This document shows, piece after piece, positions 45,370-53,200 of a stretch of 64,000 bases of DNA. The number at the start of each line of letters is the position of its first letter. Within the stretch, counting starts at the first letter, position 1. This DNA is from Saprospira sp. CCB-QB6. GTDB lineage: Bacteria; Bacteroidota; Bacteroidia; Chitinophagales; Saprospiraceae. Both the position numbers and the translations under genes were made by a program. Below the pieces are notes generated by a model. That model saw only the letters and a program-made list of their open reading frames with translations. It was not told where the DNA came from and ran no database searches. Where the stretch lies: positions 3,253,501 to 3,317,500 of the forward strand of contig NZ_CP116808.1 of assembly GCF_028464065.1 (NCBI RefSeq). Reading direction: 5' to 3'.

Positions 45370-45377
45370 TAGCTTTG
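45370..45377 (+). promoter_or_regulatory. Candidate -7 box upstream of argH
   Basis: TAGCTTTG matches TAnnTTTG and lies 66 bases before the argH start, with a TTTT tract 20 bases upstream in the -33 position. Confidence 0.35.
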
Positions 45378-45443
45378 TGCCAATTTAGGACAAAGTAGGC
45401 AAGCAATAGCTTACTATTTAGAACAACAGATAATATCCCTCTT

Positions 45444-46781
45444 ATGAAGCTTTGGCAGAAAGATGGCGTGGCGGTGTCTAAGGAAATTGAGCGTTTTACG
45501 ATTGGCAAGGACCGAGAACTGGACCTCCTTTTGGCCAAACATGATGTTCGTGGAACATTAGCACATATTCAGATGCTGGAAAGCATCGATCTTCTAGGCA
45601 GCCAAGAGCTGCCTATTTTGCAGGCGGAACTCCGTAAAATACATGCAGAGATTGAGGCGGGGAATTTTGAGATTGAAGAGGGGATTGAGGATGTGCATTC
45701 TCAGGTAGAGCTTTTATTGAGTCGAAGATTGGGCGATTTGGGCAAGAAGATTCATTCGGGCCGTTCGCGCAATGACCAAGTGTTGTTGGATCTCAAGTTG
45801 TTCATTAGAGATGAGATTCAGAAATTGGTGGAACTCGTGGTTCCGCTTTTTCATACCTTATTACAGCAGAGTGAAAAATACAAAGAGGTCTTGTTGCCAG
45901 GCTATACGCATTATCAGGTAGCCATGCCTTCTTCTTTTGGGCTTTGGTTTGCGGCCTATGCGGAGAGTTTGGTCGATGATCTTTTAGTTTTACAGGCGGC
46001 CTTTAAGGTAGCAAATAAAAACCCTTTGGGATCAGCTGCGGGTTATGGTTCTTCTTTCCCTTTGAATCGTCAGATGACCACTGATTTGCTGGGTTTTGAT
46101 AGTTTGAACTACAATGTGGTCTATGCCCAGATGGGGCGGGGCAAAACCGAGCGTTTGGTAGCCGAAGCTTTGGCCTCCATTGCGGGGACTTTAGCCAAGT
46201 TGGCGCAGGATGTTTGCCTTTATATTAGTCAGAACTTTGGCTTCATTAGCTTTCCGACTAGCCTGACCACAGGCTCGAGCATTATGCCGCACAAAAAGAA
46301 TCCCGATGTCTTTGAGTTGATTCGGGCCAAGTGCAATAAAATCATGGCCTTGCCCAATGAGATCATGTTAATCACGGCCAATCTGGCTTCGGGCTATCAT
46401 CGAGATCTACAAATCATCAAAGAGAGCTTCTTGCCGGTATTTGCAGAGATCAAAGATTGTGTAGCGATCACGGATTATAGTTTACAGCAGATAAAGGTCA
46501 AGCAAAACATTTTGGACCAAGAGAAGTATCGCTATCTCTTTTCAGTAGAAGTGGTCAATCAGATGGTTTTGGAGGGAATGACCTTCCGCGATGCCTATAA
46601 AAAGATTGGGGAAGATATTGAGGCGGGGCAATTTGAGCCGAGTCGAGATATTCAGCATCAGCATGAGGGCAGCATTGGTAATTTGTGTAATGATAAAATT
46701 GAGGCCTTGATGCAGTCTACGCTCAAGGGCTTTTCATTCGATAAAATTGAGGCGGCATTGGCGGCCTTACTTAGCGATTAA
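45444..46781 (+). CDS. argH: Argininosuccinate lyase
   Basis: A 445-residue enzyme that splits argininosuccinate to arginine and fumarate, the last step of arginine synthesis. Family motifs: HSGRSRNDQV near residue 107, PGYTHYQVAMPSS near 150, and the fumarase/lyase signature GSSIMPHKKNPD near 279 with the catalytic Ser. Length is normal. It is not next to other arg genes and ends at a strong terminator. Confidence 0.93.
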   Translation: MKLWQKDGVAVSKEIERFTIGKDRELDLLLAKHDVRGTLAHIQMLESIDLLGSQELPILQAELRKIHAEIEAGNFEIEEGIEDVHSQVELLLSRRLGDLGKKIHSGRSRNDQVLLDLKLFIRDEIQKLVELVVPLFHTLLQQSEKYKEVLLPGYTHYQVAMPSSFGLWFAAYAESLVDDLLVLQAAFKVANKNPLGSAAGYGSSFPLNRQMTTDLLGFDSLNYNVVYAQMGRGKTERLVAEALASIAGTLAKLAQDVCLYISQNFGFISFPTSLTTGSSIMPHKKNPDVFELIRAKCNKIMALPNEIMLITANLASGYHRDLQIIKESFLPVFAEIKDCVAITDYSLQQIKVKQNILDQEKYRYLFSVEVVNQMVLEGMTFRDAYKKIGEDIEAGQFEPSRDIQHQHEGSIGNLCNDKIEALMQSTLKGFSFDKIEAALAALLSD

Positions 46782-46789
46782 CTTTATAT

Positions 46790-46822
46790 GGAGTTGGCGG
46801 AAACGTCAGCTCCTTTTTTTTT
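46790..46822 (+). terminator. Intrinsic terminator of argH
   Basis: GGAGTTGGCG pairs with CGTCAGCTCC across GAAA and is followed by nine Ts. Confidence 0.9.
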
Positions 46823-46852
46823 GTCAAATTTCTTCAAATAACAGCAACAGTT

Positions 46853-47815
46853 ATGAATCCTAAGCAACTGGTTCAGGAAAAAATCAAAACATTAGGCGGA
46901 TGGGTAAACACGCATGCGCATCTCGATCGGGCCTATACCCTTACGCCCGATAATTTCCAGTACAGTTATTCTTATCTCAAAGAAAAATGGCATTTGGTCG
47001 ATGAGATGAAGCAGGCCGCCACGGTAGATGATATTTACCGCAGAATGTCGCAGGCCGTAGAGCTTTTTATTGAGCAGGGCGCACAGGCCATCGGAACCTT
47101 TATTGATGTTGATGATAAGATTGAGGATAAGGCCATCAAGGCGGCCATGAAGATTAGAGAGAATTATAAAAACGACTTAGAGATTCGTTTTGCCAATCAG
47201 GTGCTCAAGGGCGTAATTGATCCCAAGGCGCGCAAATGGTTTGACATGTCGGTAGACTTTGTGGATATCATTGGCGGTTTGCCAGCCAAAGATGCGGGCA
47301 AAGAAGAGGAGCATTTAGATATTTTGTTGTCTACGGCCAAAGATAAGGGCAAACTCGTGCATGTGCATGTCGATCAGTTTAATACGGATGAAGAAAAGGA
47401 GACCGAACAGCTAGCGCATAAAACCATAGAGCATGGGATGCAGGGTAAGGTATCGGCCATCCATTGTATTTCCTTGGCGGCTCATCCACGTCAGTATCGG
47501 GAGCAGGTGTACGACTTGCTCAAGAAGGCGGAGGTACACATTATTTCTTGTCCCACGGCTTGGATTGACCACAATCGCACAGAGCGTTTGGCCCCCAGCC
47601 ACAACTCCATCACCCCCGTAGACGAGATGGTTCCGGCGGGACTCAATGTTGCTTTTGGCACAGACAATATTTGCGATATCTACAAGCCTTTTTCTGATGG
47701 CGACCTTTGGACCGAAATGCGGGTCATGTTAGAGGCTTGTCACTTTTATAATGTAGAGGAGTTGGCCAAGATTGCCACCGTAAACGGCCTTAAAGCTTTA
47801 GGCATCGAGAACTAA
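46853..47815 (+). CDS. Metal-dependent amidohydrolase, cytosine-deaminase-like
   Basis: A 320-residue TIM-barrel hydrolase. Metal ligands are readable: NTHAHLDRA (HxH near residues 21–23), HVHVDQF near 170, HCISLAAHP near 205, and the catalytic Asp in FGTDNICD near 280. This set matches the CodA/amidohydrolase branch that deaminates cytosine or other cyclic amidines. The protein is shorter than E. coli CodA and the substrate cannot be assigned. Confidence 0.75.
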   Translation: MNPKQLVQEKIKTLGGWVNTHAHLDRAYTLTPDNFQYSYSYLKEKWHLVDEMKQAATVDDIYRRMSQAVELFIEQGAQAIGTFIDVDDKIEDKAIKAAMKIRENYKNDLEIRFANQVLKGVIDPKARKWFDMSVDFVDIIGGLPAKDAGKEEEHLDILLSTAKDKGKLVHVHVDQFNTDEEKETEQLAHKTIEHGMQGKVSAIHCISLAAHPRQYREQVYDLLKKAEVHIISCPTAWIDHNRTERLAPSHNSITPVDEMVPAGLNVAFGTDNICDIYKPFSDGDLWTEMRVMLEACHFYNVEELAKIATVNGLKALGIEN

Positions 47816-47844
47816 AGACTAGTTATCTTCAGCCACCCAATTAG

Positions 47845-47878
47845 AAAAGCCGTCTCTGTTTAGGAGGCGGCTTTTGCT
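47845..47878 (+). terminator. Intrinsic terminator
   Basis: AAAAGCCG pairs with CGGCTTTT around TCTCTGTTTAGGAGG, which itself can pair partly. Confidence 0.65.
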
Positions 47879-47900
47879 ATTATTCTTGATCTTATTATTT

Positions 47901-48037
47901 TGGGGCCCGCGGCCGTCTCGGCTATCGCCTCGCTTCGCTCGTCGGCGCTACGTTCCGCAGCTCGCTATTCGCTCGGCCCTTCGCCAGCTTCGCTGGCTCG
48001 GTCTGGCCTGCGGCCACTGCTGCACATCGCTAGGCCA
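47901..48037 (+). repeat. Hairpin-mosaic element, copy 17
   Basis: Inner GCAG/CTGC, outer GGCC/GGCC, middle hairpin GCCAGC/GCTGGC. It ends exactly where CRISPR leader copy 1 begins; copy 19 has the same relation to leader copy 2. Confidence 0.75.
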
Positions 48038-48242
48038 GCAGACTAAATCTGTCGACCTCGCCTAAAAAGAGGGAAGAGAGCGGGAATATATTATAGTTAA
48101 GTGCTAACTATTTGTTTTACAGTGGTTTGTAAATCTGTCGATCTCCAGGGGTTTTCCGCCTATTGGAGGTCGATAGATTTTGTCTGCTAAAAAAGAGCTG
48201 GAAAGGCCCATTTTTAGTAGGGATTTATTACCTTAGCCACGG
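48038..48242 (+). promoter_or_regulatory. CRISPR leader, copy 1
   Basis: About 205 bp, nearly identical to 51090–51295. Its first 150 bp are bounded by inverted repeats: AGACTAAATCTGTCGACCTC at the left and, reverse-complemented, AGACAAAATCTATCGACCTC at the right, with a further AAATCTGTCGA inside. It ends directly at the first CRISPR repeat, as leaders do. Confidence 0.75.
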
Positions 48243-48404
48243 CCTTTAATTGCACCTTTACGGAATTGAAACTAAAACAAAAAAAGCGGGTCGGCTTTGT
48301 ATTCTTTACCTTTAATTGCACCTTTACGGAATTGAAACGCTGGCTGCTACGTAGGTTTATTGGCTGGTCCTTTTCCTTTAATTGCACCTTTGCAGAATTG
48401 AAAA
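48243..48404 (+). CRISPR. CRISPR array 1: three repeats, two spacers
   Basis: Repeats of 30 bp start CCTTTAATTGCACC and end GGAATTGAAAC, at 48243–48272, 48309–48338 and 48375–48404. Both spacers are 36 bp. The last repeat is degenerate (GCAG for ACGG, terminal A for C), marking the trailer end. The ATTGAAAC 3' end is typical of type I repeats and gives plus-strand orientation. Confidence 0.9.
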
Positions 48405-48443
48405 TGGAGACTTATCATCTTCAACTACAGCTTTACAGCATGA

Positions 48444-48477
48444 GAAAGCCCCAGAGCCATAGCGCTTTGGGGCTTTT
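48444..48477 (+). terminator. Terminator after CRISPR array 1
   Basis: AAAGCCCCA pairs with TGGGGCTTT, followed by TTT. It would end the array transcript before cas6. Confidence 0.7.
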
Positions 48478-48503
48478 TGTTGGTTTAAGGCAAGAGGGGG
48501 ATT

Positions 48504-48636
48504 GGCCCAGCGCTGCGCAGCCGTGGCGCAAAGCGCCAGACCAAGGCGGCTTTGCCGCCGCAGGGCCGAGCAGCCCTGCGAGCGGCGCAGCATAGCGGCG
48601 GCCGACCGAGGCGAAGCCGAGTCGGCCGCGGGCCCC
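48504..48636 (-). repeat. Hairpin-mosaic element, copy 18
   Basis: Outer GGCCC/GGGCC. The inner helix is GCCG/CGGC (plus-strand 48520–48523 and 48583–48586), a third compensated variant besides GCAG/CTGC and GGGG/CCCC. From 48640 to 48881 the sequence is AT-rich with no gene. Confidence 0.8.
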
Positions 48637-48748
48637 AAGAAAAAATAAAAAAGAATAATAATAAGTTGCAATTCAGTTATTGGATTATTATTATTGTTAC
48701 ACCTAATCTAAAAGACATAAAAATAAAATACAAAGCTTTTTGCCATAC

Positions 48749-48756
48749 TATATTTG
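48749..48756 (+). promoter_or_regulatory. Candidate -7 box upstream of cas6
   Basis: TATATTTG is an exact TAnnTTTG match in AT-rich DNA, 126 bases before the cas6 start. No -33 box is evident. Confidence 0.35.
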
Positions 48757-48881
48757 GTTTGTAGGCTTCGGTTTTTGAAAGAAAAACTGATTTTTTTTGT
48801 TTTTATGGTCAACTGTCTAGATAGAATGGATAGTAAGGCGCTAGATTTGGGCAATTCTTTAAACCAATAAAACAAGGATGT

Positions 48882-49556
48882 ATGAGAATCTACTTGAGCT
48901 GTAGTGCGGCCAAACAAGCGGTTCCTTTTGGGCATTTGCCTGCTGTCGTTGGGGCTGTTCATAAATGGTTGGGCCCTAATAATGATTGGCATGGAGGGCA
49001 GGCTCTTTTTTCCTTTTCTAGTTTGGAAGGTGGGCGATTGAGTCGAGACAGAAAAAGCTTAGACTTTGGAAATGGGGCCAACTGGTTTATCTCTTTTTAT
49101 GAGGAGGGACAGGCCGAACGCTTTATTGCGGGGGTGCAAGAGAATCAAGAGTTTATTAGTGGAATGCGGGTGCGGGAAATGAGCATGCAGCCTTGTCCAG
49201 ACTTTGAGGATGGGACACATAAGTTTTGGATGGCGAGTCCCCTGTTATTGAAACAAGCTCGTCCTCAAGCCAAGGGCTATACTTTTTTAACCTATGAGCA
49301 GGAGGAGGCAGATGCGCTTTTGACAGAAAAGTTTCAGGCCAAGTTGGCTGCTTTGGGCTTGGCTGATCAGGAGGTAAAGCTCCGTTTTTTACGAGATCAT
49401 GAACAGGCTAAAGTGCGCTTACTGAAGTATAAGGGCATAGCGAATAAGGGCAGTTTGTGTCCCGTAGAGATAAAAGGCTCGGCAGAAGCCCTGCGTTTGG
49501 CTTGGTTGACAGGCTTGGGGAATAGCACGGGAATTGGATTTGGCGCTTTAAAATAG
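48882..49556 (+). CDS. cas6: CRISPR-associated endoribonuclease Cas6
   Basis: A 224-residue RAMP-fold RNase that cuts CRISPR precursor RNA within the repeat. The N-terminus MRIYLSCSAAKQAVPF and VHKWLG segment are typical, and the C-terminal glycine-rich loop is clear in GLGNSTGIGFGALK. It appears full length and intact, unlike every other cas gene here. The start codon ATG 48882 gives the expected N-terminus. A broken large-subunit fragment begins 6 bases after its stop. Confidence 0.9.
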   Translation: MRIYLSCSAAKQAVPFGHLPAVVGAVHKWLGPNNDWHGGQALFSFSSLEGGRLSRDRKSLDFGNGANWFISFYEEGQAERFIAGVQENQEFISGMRVREMSMQPCPDFEDGTHKFWMASPLLLKQARPQAKGYTFLTYEQEEADALLTEKFQAKLAALGLADQEVKLRFLRDHEQAKVRLLKYKGIANKGSLCPVEIKGSAEALRLAWLTGLGNSTGIGFGALK

Positions 49557-49561
49557 GGGAG

Positions 49562-49860
49562 ATGGTACAAGAAATAATTGAGTTTATGGATAAGCTGCCA
49601 GCGGCTATTTTGGCTAGAGGGCAGCGCTTGAGAGCGGGCATTCACTTTCTGATTAATATTGATGCCGAGCAGCAAATTTCTTTGGATTTAAAGGAGCACC
49701 AATGGCAATATATTCATGCTAAGGCCTCCTCTGCTGCTGAAGGCTGGGAGAAATTGGCCGAGCGACAGGAGCATGCTTGGATGGTAGATGCGAATAAGTG
49801 TATAGATAAAGCCTTAAAAGGTGTTAAGGGCTCTAAAGACTGTTTTGGGCCCCAGAAGAA
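49562..49860 (+). pseudogene. N-terminal fragment of a Cas8-type large subunit (by position and pattern)
   Basis: About 100 residues start with MVQEIIEFMDKLPAAILARG, then RAGIHFLINIDAEQQISLDL, resembling the start of Cas8b-type large subunits. In type I-B loci the large subunit follows cas6, as here. The frame then runs into DNA that encodes, in another frame, the C-terminal half of Cas3, and stops at 49897. The junction lies near 49850–49865. The rest of cas8, cas7, cas5 and the front of cas3 are missing, consistent with one deletion. The Cas8 identity is less sure than the Cas3 one. Confidence 0.6.
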
Positions 49861-50690
49861 AGGCGATTATTCACTATTTAAAAAATCCAGATTATAGAAA
49901 TCAACGGATTTTAGTGGTCAGTACTCAAGTTGTAGAGGCGGGAGTAGATATCGATATGGATATTGGTTTCAAAAATCAGTCGCTGCTAGATAGTGACGAG
50001 CAATTGGCGGGAAGGATCAACCGCAACTTAAAAAAGGAAGGCGCCGAACTCTACTTGTTTAAGCATAATGAGCCCAGGCTGCTTTATGCTAGTGATTTGC
50101 GCTACAAAATGACTAAGGATCTTGCCCAAGAGGATTATCGTCGAATACTAGAGCAAAAGGATTTTGATTTTTTGTATCAAAAGGTTCTGCTTGCTTTGAA
50201 TGAGTGGAATAAGGGGCTGCTAAATAAAAATCTAGCGAGTTATTTGCTCCATTTACAGCATTTGGACTATCAGAAGGCGCAAGAAGATTTTCAGTTGATT
50301 AGCCAGAAGAATATTAGTGTTTATGTTCCTTTGGTCCTGCCATTTAATGATTTGGGACAAGCAAATTTTAGTGCAGATCAACTATTGTTTTTAGAGCGCT
50401 TTTGTCCGGCAGCTATCGGTCCAGAAGGAGTAGATGCGGCTGAAGTATTTGCTGTTTATTTGGCATTGATATTAAATCCAGGAGAGCAGTATATACAGCA
50501 GCAAATTTTGCTCAAGCAATTGCAGGCCATTATGGCCAAATTTGTTTTCTCTGTATTTGATAGTCCTGCTTTGAGAAGGCAGTTAGCGCCTTTTATTGAT
50601 CCAGAAAAATCGGAATACGGTTATCTCTATTTATTGAATTGGGAGAGTCTGTATAGTGTAGAAGATGGCTTAAATGAGCAGCAGTTTTAG
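49861..50690 (+). pseudogene. cas3: C-terminal fragment of Cas3 helicase
   Basis: The frame reads NPDYRNQRILVVSTQVVEAGVDIDMDIGF and then DSDEQLAGRINRN, which are helicase motifs V and VI of Cas3. The remaining 200 residues match a Cas3 C-terminal domain in length and character. The HD nuclease, Walker A and DExH parts are absent. The open frame back to 49821 has no proper Cas3 start. It directly continues from the Cas8 fragment in a different frame, so the product of the fusion would be non-functional. Confidence 0.8.
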
Positions 50691-50710
50691 GCTAGTGAAC
50701 AGCAATTTTT

Positions 50711-50818
50711 ATGAGCAAGAAAAAAATAGCCCCCTTTTTATATCAATCTTATGTGGTTTGTCCTAGGCAGGCTTGGTTACATGCTAAAGGGGGGCAGATG
50801 GAGCATAATTCGGCTTAA
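50711..50818 (+). pseudogene. cas4: N-terminal fragment of Cas4
   Basis: A 35-codon frame, MSKKKIAPFLYQSYVVCPRQ then AWLHAKGGQMEHNSA, matches the start of Cas4 with the first iron-sulfur Cys in the CPRxAW motif. It ends abruptly after MEHNS, where Cas4 normally continues to the GRLIHE-like region. From about 50811 the DNA encodes the end of Cas2 in another frame. The rest of cas4, all of cas1 and the front of cas2 are gone. Confidence 0.8.
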
Positions 50819-50954
50819 GCAGTTGTTGGCCGAGGCCAAGGAAATAATGGATGAAGATTATGATAGCCTCATTATTTTCAAGAGCCGTTCTGATCGATGG
50901 GTAGAAAAAGAGGTCATTGGTCGGGAACAGAATGATTTGGATTGTTTTCTTTAG
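50811..50954 (+). pseudogene. cas2: C-terminal fragment of Cas2
   Basis: The frame RLKQLLAEAKEIMDEDYDSL then IIFKSRSDRWVEKEVIGREQ and NDLDCFL matches the C-terminal half of Cas2, including the D-S-x-I-I-F strand and the E-V-I-G tail. There is no start codon of its own in a Cas2 context. Its stop codon overlaps the first G of hairpin-mosaic copy 19. Confidence 0.75.
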
Positions 50955-51087
50955 GGGCCCGCGGCCAGCTCGGCTTCGCCTCGGTTGGCCGCCGCTATGC
51001 TGCGGGGCTCACAGGGCTGTTCGGCCCTGCAGCCGCCAAAGGCGGCTTTGGTCTGGCGCTTCGCGCCACCCCTGCGCAGCGCTGGGC
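50954..51087 (+). repeat. Hairpin-mosaic element, copy 19
   Basis: Outer GGCCC/GGGCC, inner GGGG/CCCC, first arm GCGGCCA/TTGGCCGC. The local helix ACA/TGT (ACAGGGCTGT) replaces GCA/TGC of other copies. It abuts CRISPR leader copy 2. Confidence 0.8.
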
Positions 51088-51089
51088 CA

Positions 51090-51295
51090 GTAGACTAAAT
51101 CTGTCGACCTCGCCTAAAAAGAGGGAAGAGAGCGGGAATATATTATAATAAATTGATAACTACTTGTTTTATAGTGGTTTGTAAATATGTCGATCCCCAG
51201 GGGTTTTCCGCCTATTGGAGGTCGACAGATTTTGTCTGCTAAAAAAGAGCTGGAAAGGCCCATTTTTAGTAGGGATTTATTACTTTAGCCCACGG
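51090..51295 (+). promoter_or_regulatory. CRISPR leader, copy 2
   Basis: Near-identical to the leader of array 1, with a few substitutions and the same inverted-repeat ends (AGACTAAATCTGTCGACCTC and AGACAAAATCTGTCGACCTC). It leads into the longer array. Confidence 0.8.
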
Positions 51296-52122
51296 CCTTT
51301 AATTGCACCTTTACGGAATTGAAACTGACCACCTATCTTAGCCATTTTTAATGTAGGCAGACCTTTAATTGCACCTTTACGGAATTGAAACTATTCGCCT
51401 GTGGTTACATTAACTAAGGTTGGTAAGTCCTTTAATTGCACCTTTACGGAATTGAAACACAACCTTTAACAGTTGTTCACGGCAATATGTTGGACCTTTA
51501 ATTGCACCTTTACGGAATTGAAACATACGGAAACTTGAGAGGCGGCGACTACTCAAGTGTCCTTTAATTGCACCTTTGCGGAATTGAAACTTATAGGCCA
51601 AAAGGCCGACCGCAGCCACAATGCCAGCCTTTAATTGCACCTTTATGGAATTGAAACATGTGGATTGGCACACGGAATCCGTTTCGCTTTCGACCTTTAA
51701 TTGCACCTTTGCGGAATTGAAACTTTGCTTACCGACATTGATGCCGCCTAGCAACTGGAACCTTTAATTGCACCTTTACGGAATTGAAACTGGTCTGGCT
51801 CCATTGGTACGCCGTACTCGTCACGTTCCTTTAATTGCACCTTTACGGAATTGAAACGTGGGTGCCGCTGCCGTCCATCTGTATTTCGATGCCCTTTAAT
51901 TGCACCTTTACGGAATTGAAACGTTTTGCCGCTTACCGTTTCGGCCACTCCGATAGTTCCTTTAATTGCACCTTTACGGAATTGAAACATTTTTGGGCAA
52001 AAGCAATTCTTTGATGCGAGCCAAACCTTTAATTGCACCTTTACGGAATTGAAACACAAAAAAACGGGCAAAAACTGATACTAGAATAAGTACCTTTAAT
52101 TGCACCTTTACAGGATTAAATT
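51296..52122 (+). CRISPR. CRISPR array 2: thirteen repeats, twelve spacers
   Basis: Same 30-bp repeat as array 1, starting CCTTTAATTGCACC and ending GGAATTGAAAC. Repeat starts: 51296, 51362, 51429, 51495, 51561, 51628, 51694, 51761, 51828, 51893, 51959, 52026 and 52093. Spacers are 35–37 bp and all differ. Repeats 5 and 7 have GCGG and repeat 6 ATGG in place of ACGG. The last repeat is degenerate at its 3' end (CAGGATTAAATT), as expected at the trailer. Minus-strand frames through the array are artefacts. Confidence 0.95.
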
Positions 52123-52173
52123 TTTGGGAGTTTCAGGGGCAGGTGGTTTTCTGCTATGGGCTGGTTGTAGTCT

Positions 52174-52300
52174 GAGCAAAGAGCGGGCTAAAGCACTTCT
52201 TTGCTATAAATGATATGGGCCGATGGTTTCAACCTTCGGCTCATTTTTATTGCGTTTAGTATGGCCTCTTTTGTTGCTGTGGGTTTCAACCCACAGGTAT
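52174..52300. repeat. Third copy of the hairpin module seen beside the R–M genes
   Basis: Matches about 7600–7720 and 13500–13617. Hairpin 52219–52240 is GCCGATGG/CCTTCGGC and hairpin 52277–52296 is CTGTGGG/CCCACAG; in the other two copies the second stem is CTGTAGG/CCTACAG, a compensated change. No gene lies in 52123–52560. Confidence 0.8.
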
Positions 52301-52314
52301 ATATATTCATCCTA

Positions 52315-52461
52315 CAGGCCCGAAGGGCCGCTGGCTGAGGGATGGAAAGCAGGGCGGCGCAGCCGCAGACCCAGCAAAAAAGCGAAGCTTTTTTTGCGCA
52401 GGGCCGAGCAGACCTGCGAGCTGCGACACAGCCCGACCCGCCCGCAGGGCGGGGCAGCCCC
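52315..52461 (-). repeat. Hairpin-mosaic element, copy 20
   Basis: Outer GGCTG/CAGCC, inner GCAG/CTGC. The middle hairpin is AAAAAAAGC/GCTTTTTT and the third GCGGC/GCCGC. Preceded on the minus strand by seven Ts. Confidence 0.8.
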
Positions 52462-52560
52462 AAAAAAATGAACAAACTGCCTTTGTAACTTTTCTTTGTG
52501 CAAACATTAACTAAGACAAGCAATCAATTCATGATTGTAAGTTAGTTAACCACCTTTTGT

Positions 52561-52998
52561 ATGAAGTACTTAGTTTTCATTTTGAGTGTATGCTGGTCTT
52601 CTAGCTGTTTTTCTCAAGAAATTGATCTTCGGGAAATCGTAACCAAATTGTTAGAACATAAGGAGGTTCAAGCGTATTTGAAAATTAATGAATCCCCAAC
52701 CATACCTATACGGATATTTGATATGTCAGATGTTTTAGCTGACACGACTATTTTCATTCAAAAAAAAGTGGTTATTGTAACAGCTAAACCAAATGGGTTG
52801 ATTAACCTGAATATGGGATATTTTAAAGAAGTATTTTTATCAGCTAAGTTTGAAGAAATAGATGAAAATATAAGCCTTATGGAAGGGACATTTATTAGCT
52901 ATGGCTGCCAACCTCTGAGCCTGAAATCTTTTTCCATAGTTTATAAAGAGAGGAGTTCAGAGATTGAGCTTGAGTGTTGTGGAGATGCAAGTTGGTAG
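52561..52998 (+). CDS. Small secreted protein of unknown function
   Basis: A 145-residue protein with a signal peptide (hydrophobic residues 3–17, then CFSQ). The mature part has IDLREIVTKLLEHKEVQAYL and a C-terminal ELECCGDASW. No family is recognised. The gene is more AT-rich than its neighbours, sits alone between the CRISPR region and clpP, and is followed by a terminator, so recent acquisition is possible. Confidence 0.65.
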   Translation: MKYLVFILSVCWSSSCFSQEIDLREIVTKLLEHKEVQAYLKINESPTIPIRIFDMSDVLADTTIFIQKKVVIVTAKPNGLINLNMGYFKEVFLSAKFEEIDENISLMEGTFISYGCQPLSLKSFSIVYKERSSEIELECCGDASW

Positions 52999-53011
52999 TC
53001 TAGATGAAAGT

Positions 53012-53050
53012 AACTAGGCCAAAAAAATAAGCCTCACTGCCTAGTTTTTG
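53012..53050 (+). terminator. Intrinsic terminator
   Basis: AACTAGGC pairs with GCCTAGTT and is followed by TTTG; the long A-rich loop makes it moderate in strength. Confidence 0.6.
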
Positions 53051-53200
53051 CCCTTCTTCCTAGCAAAACTGACGATTTGTCAGAAAAAAAGCCTTGGCAC
53101 AACTTTAATGTTGCAAGATTGTATATAAAAATGTAGTTTAAGCGCCTAAAAGGGCTAAACCGCAACCCCATACAAATCCTTCAGTAAAAAATCGCTTTTT

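Noticed and set aside
50751-50954. A short intact gene beginning with ATG at 50751
   Set aside because: Its first 20 codons lie out of frame over the Cas4 start, and only the C-terminal part matches Cas2; it is a fusion remnant rather than a gene.
51410-52071. Minus-strand open frames across CRISPR array 2 with a repeated FQFRKGAIKG peptide
   Set aside because: They are translations of the CRISPR repeat read backwards; the peptide repeats with the 66–67 bp array period and breaks frame where spacers change length.
53093-53122. Sigma-54-like promoter before clpP (TTGGCAC … TTGC)
   Set aside because: The GG and GC elements are about 17 bases apart rather than the required 12, so it does not fit.
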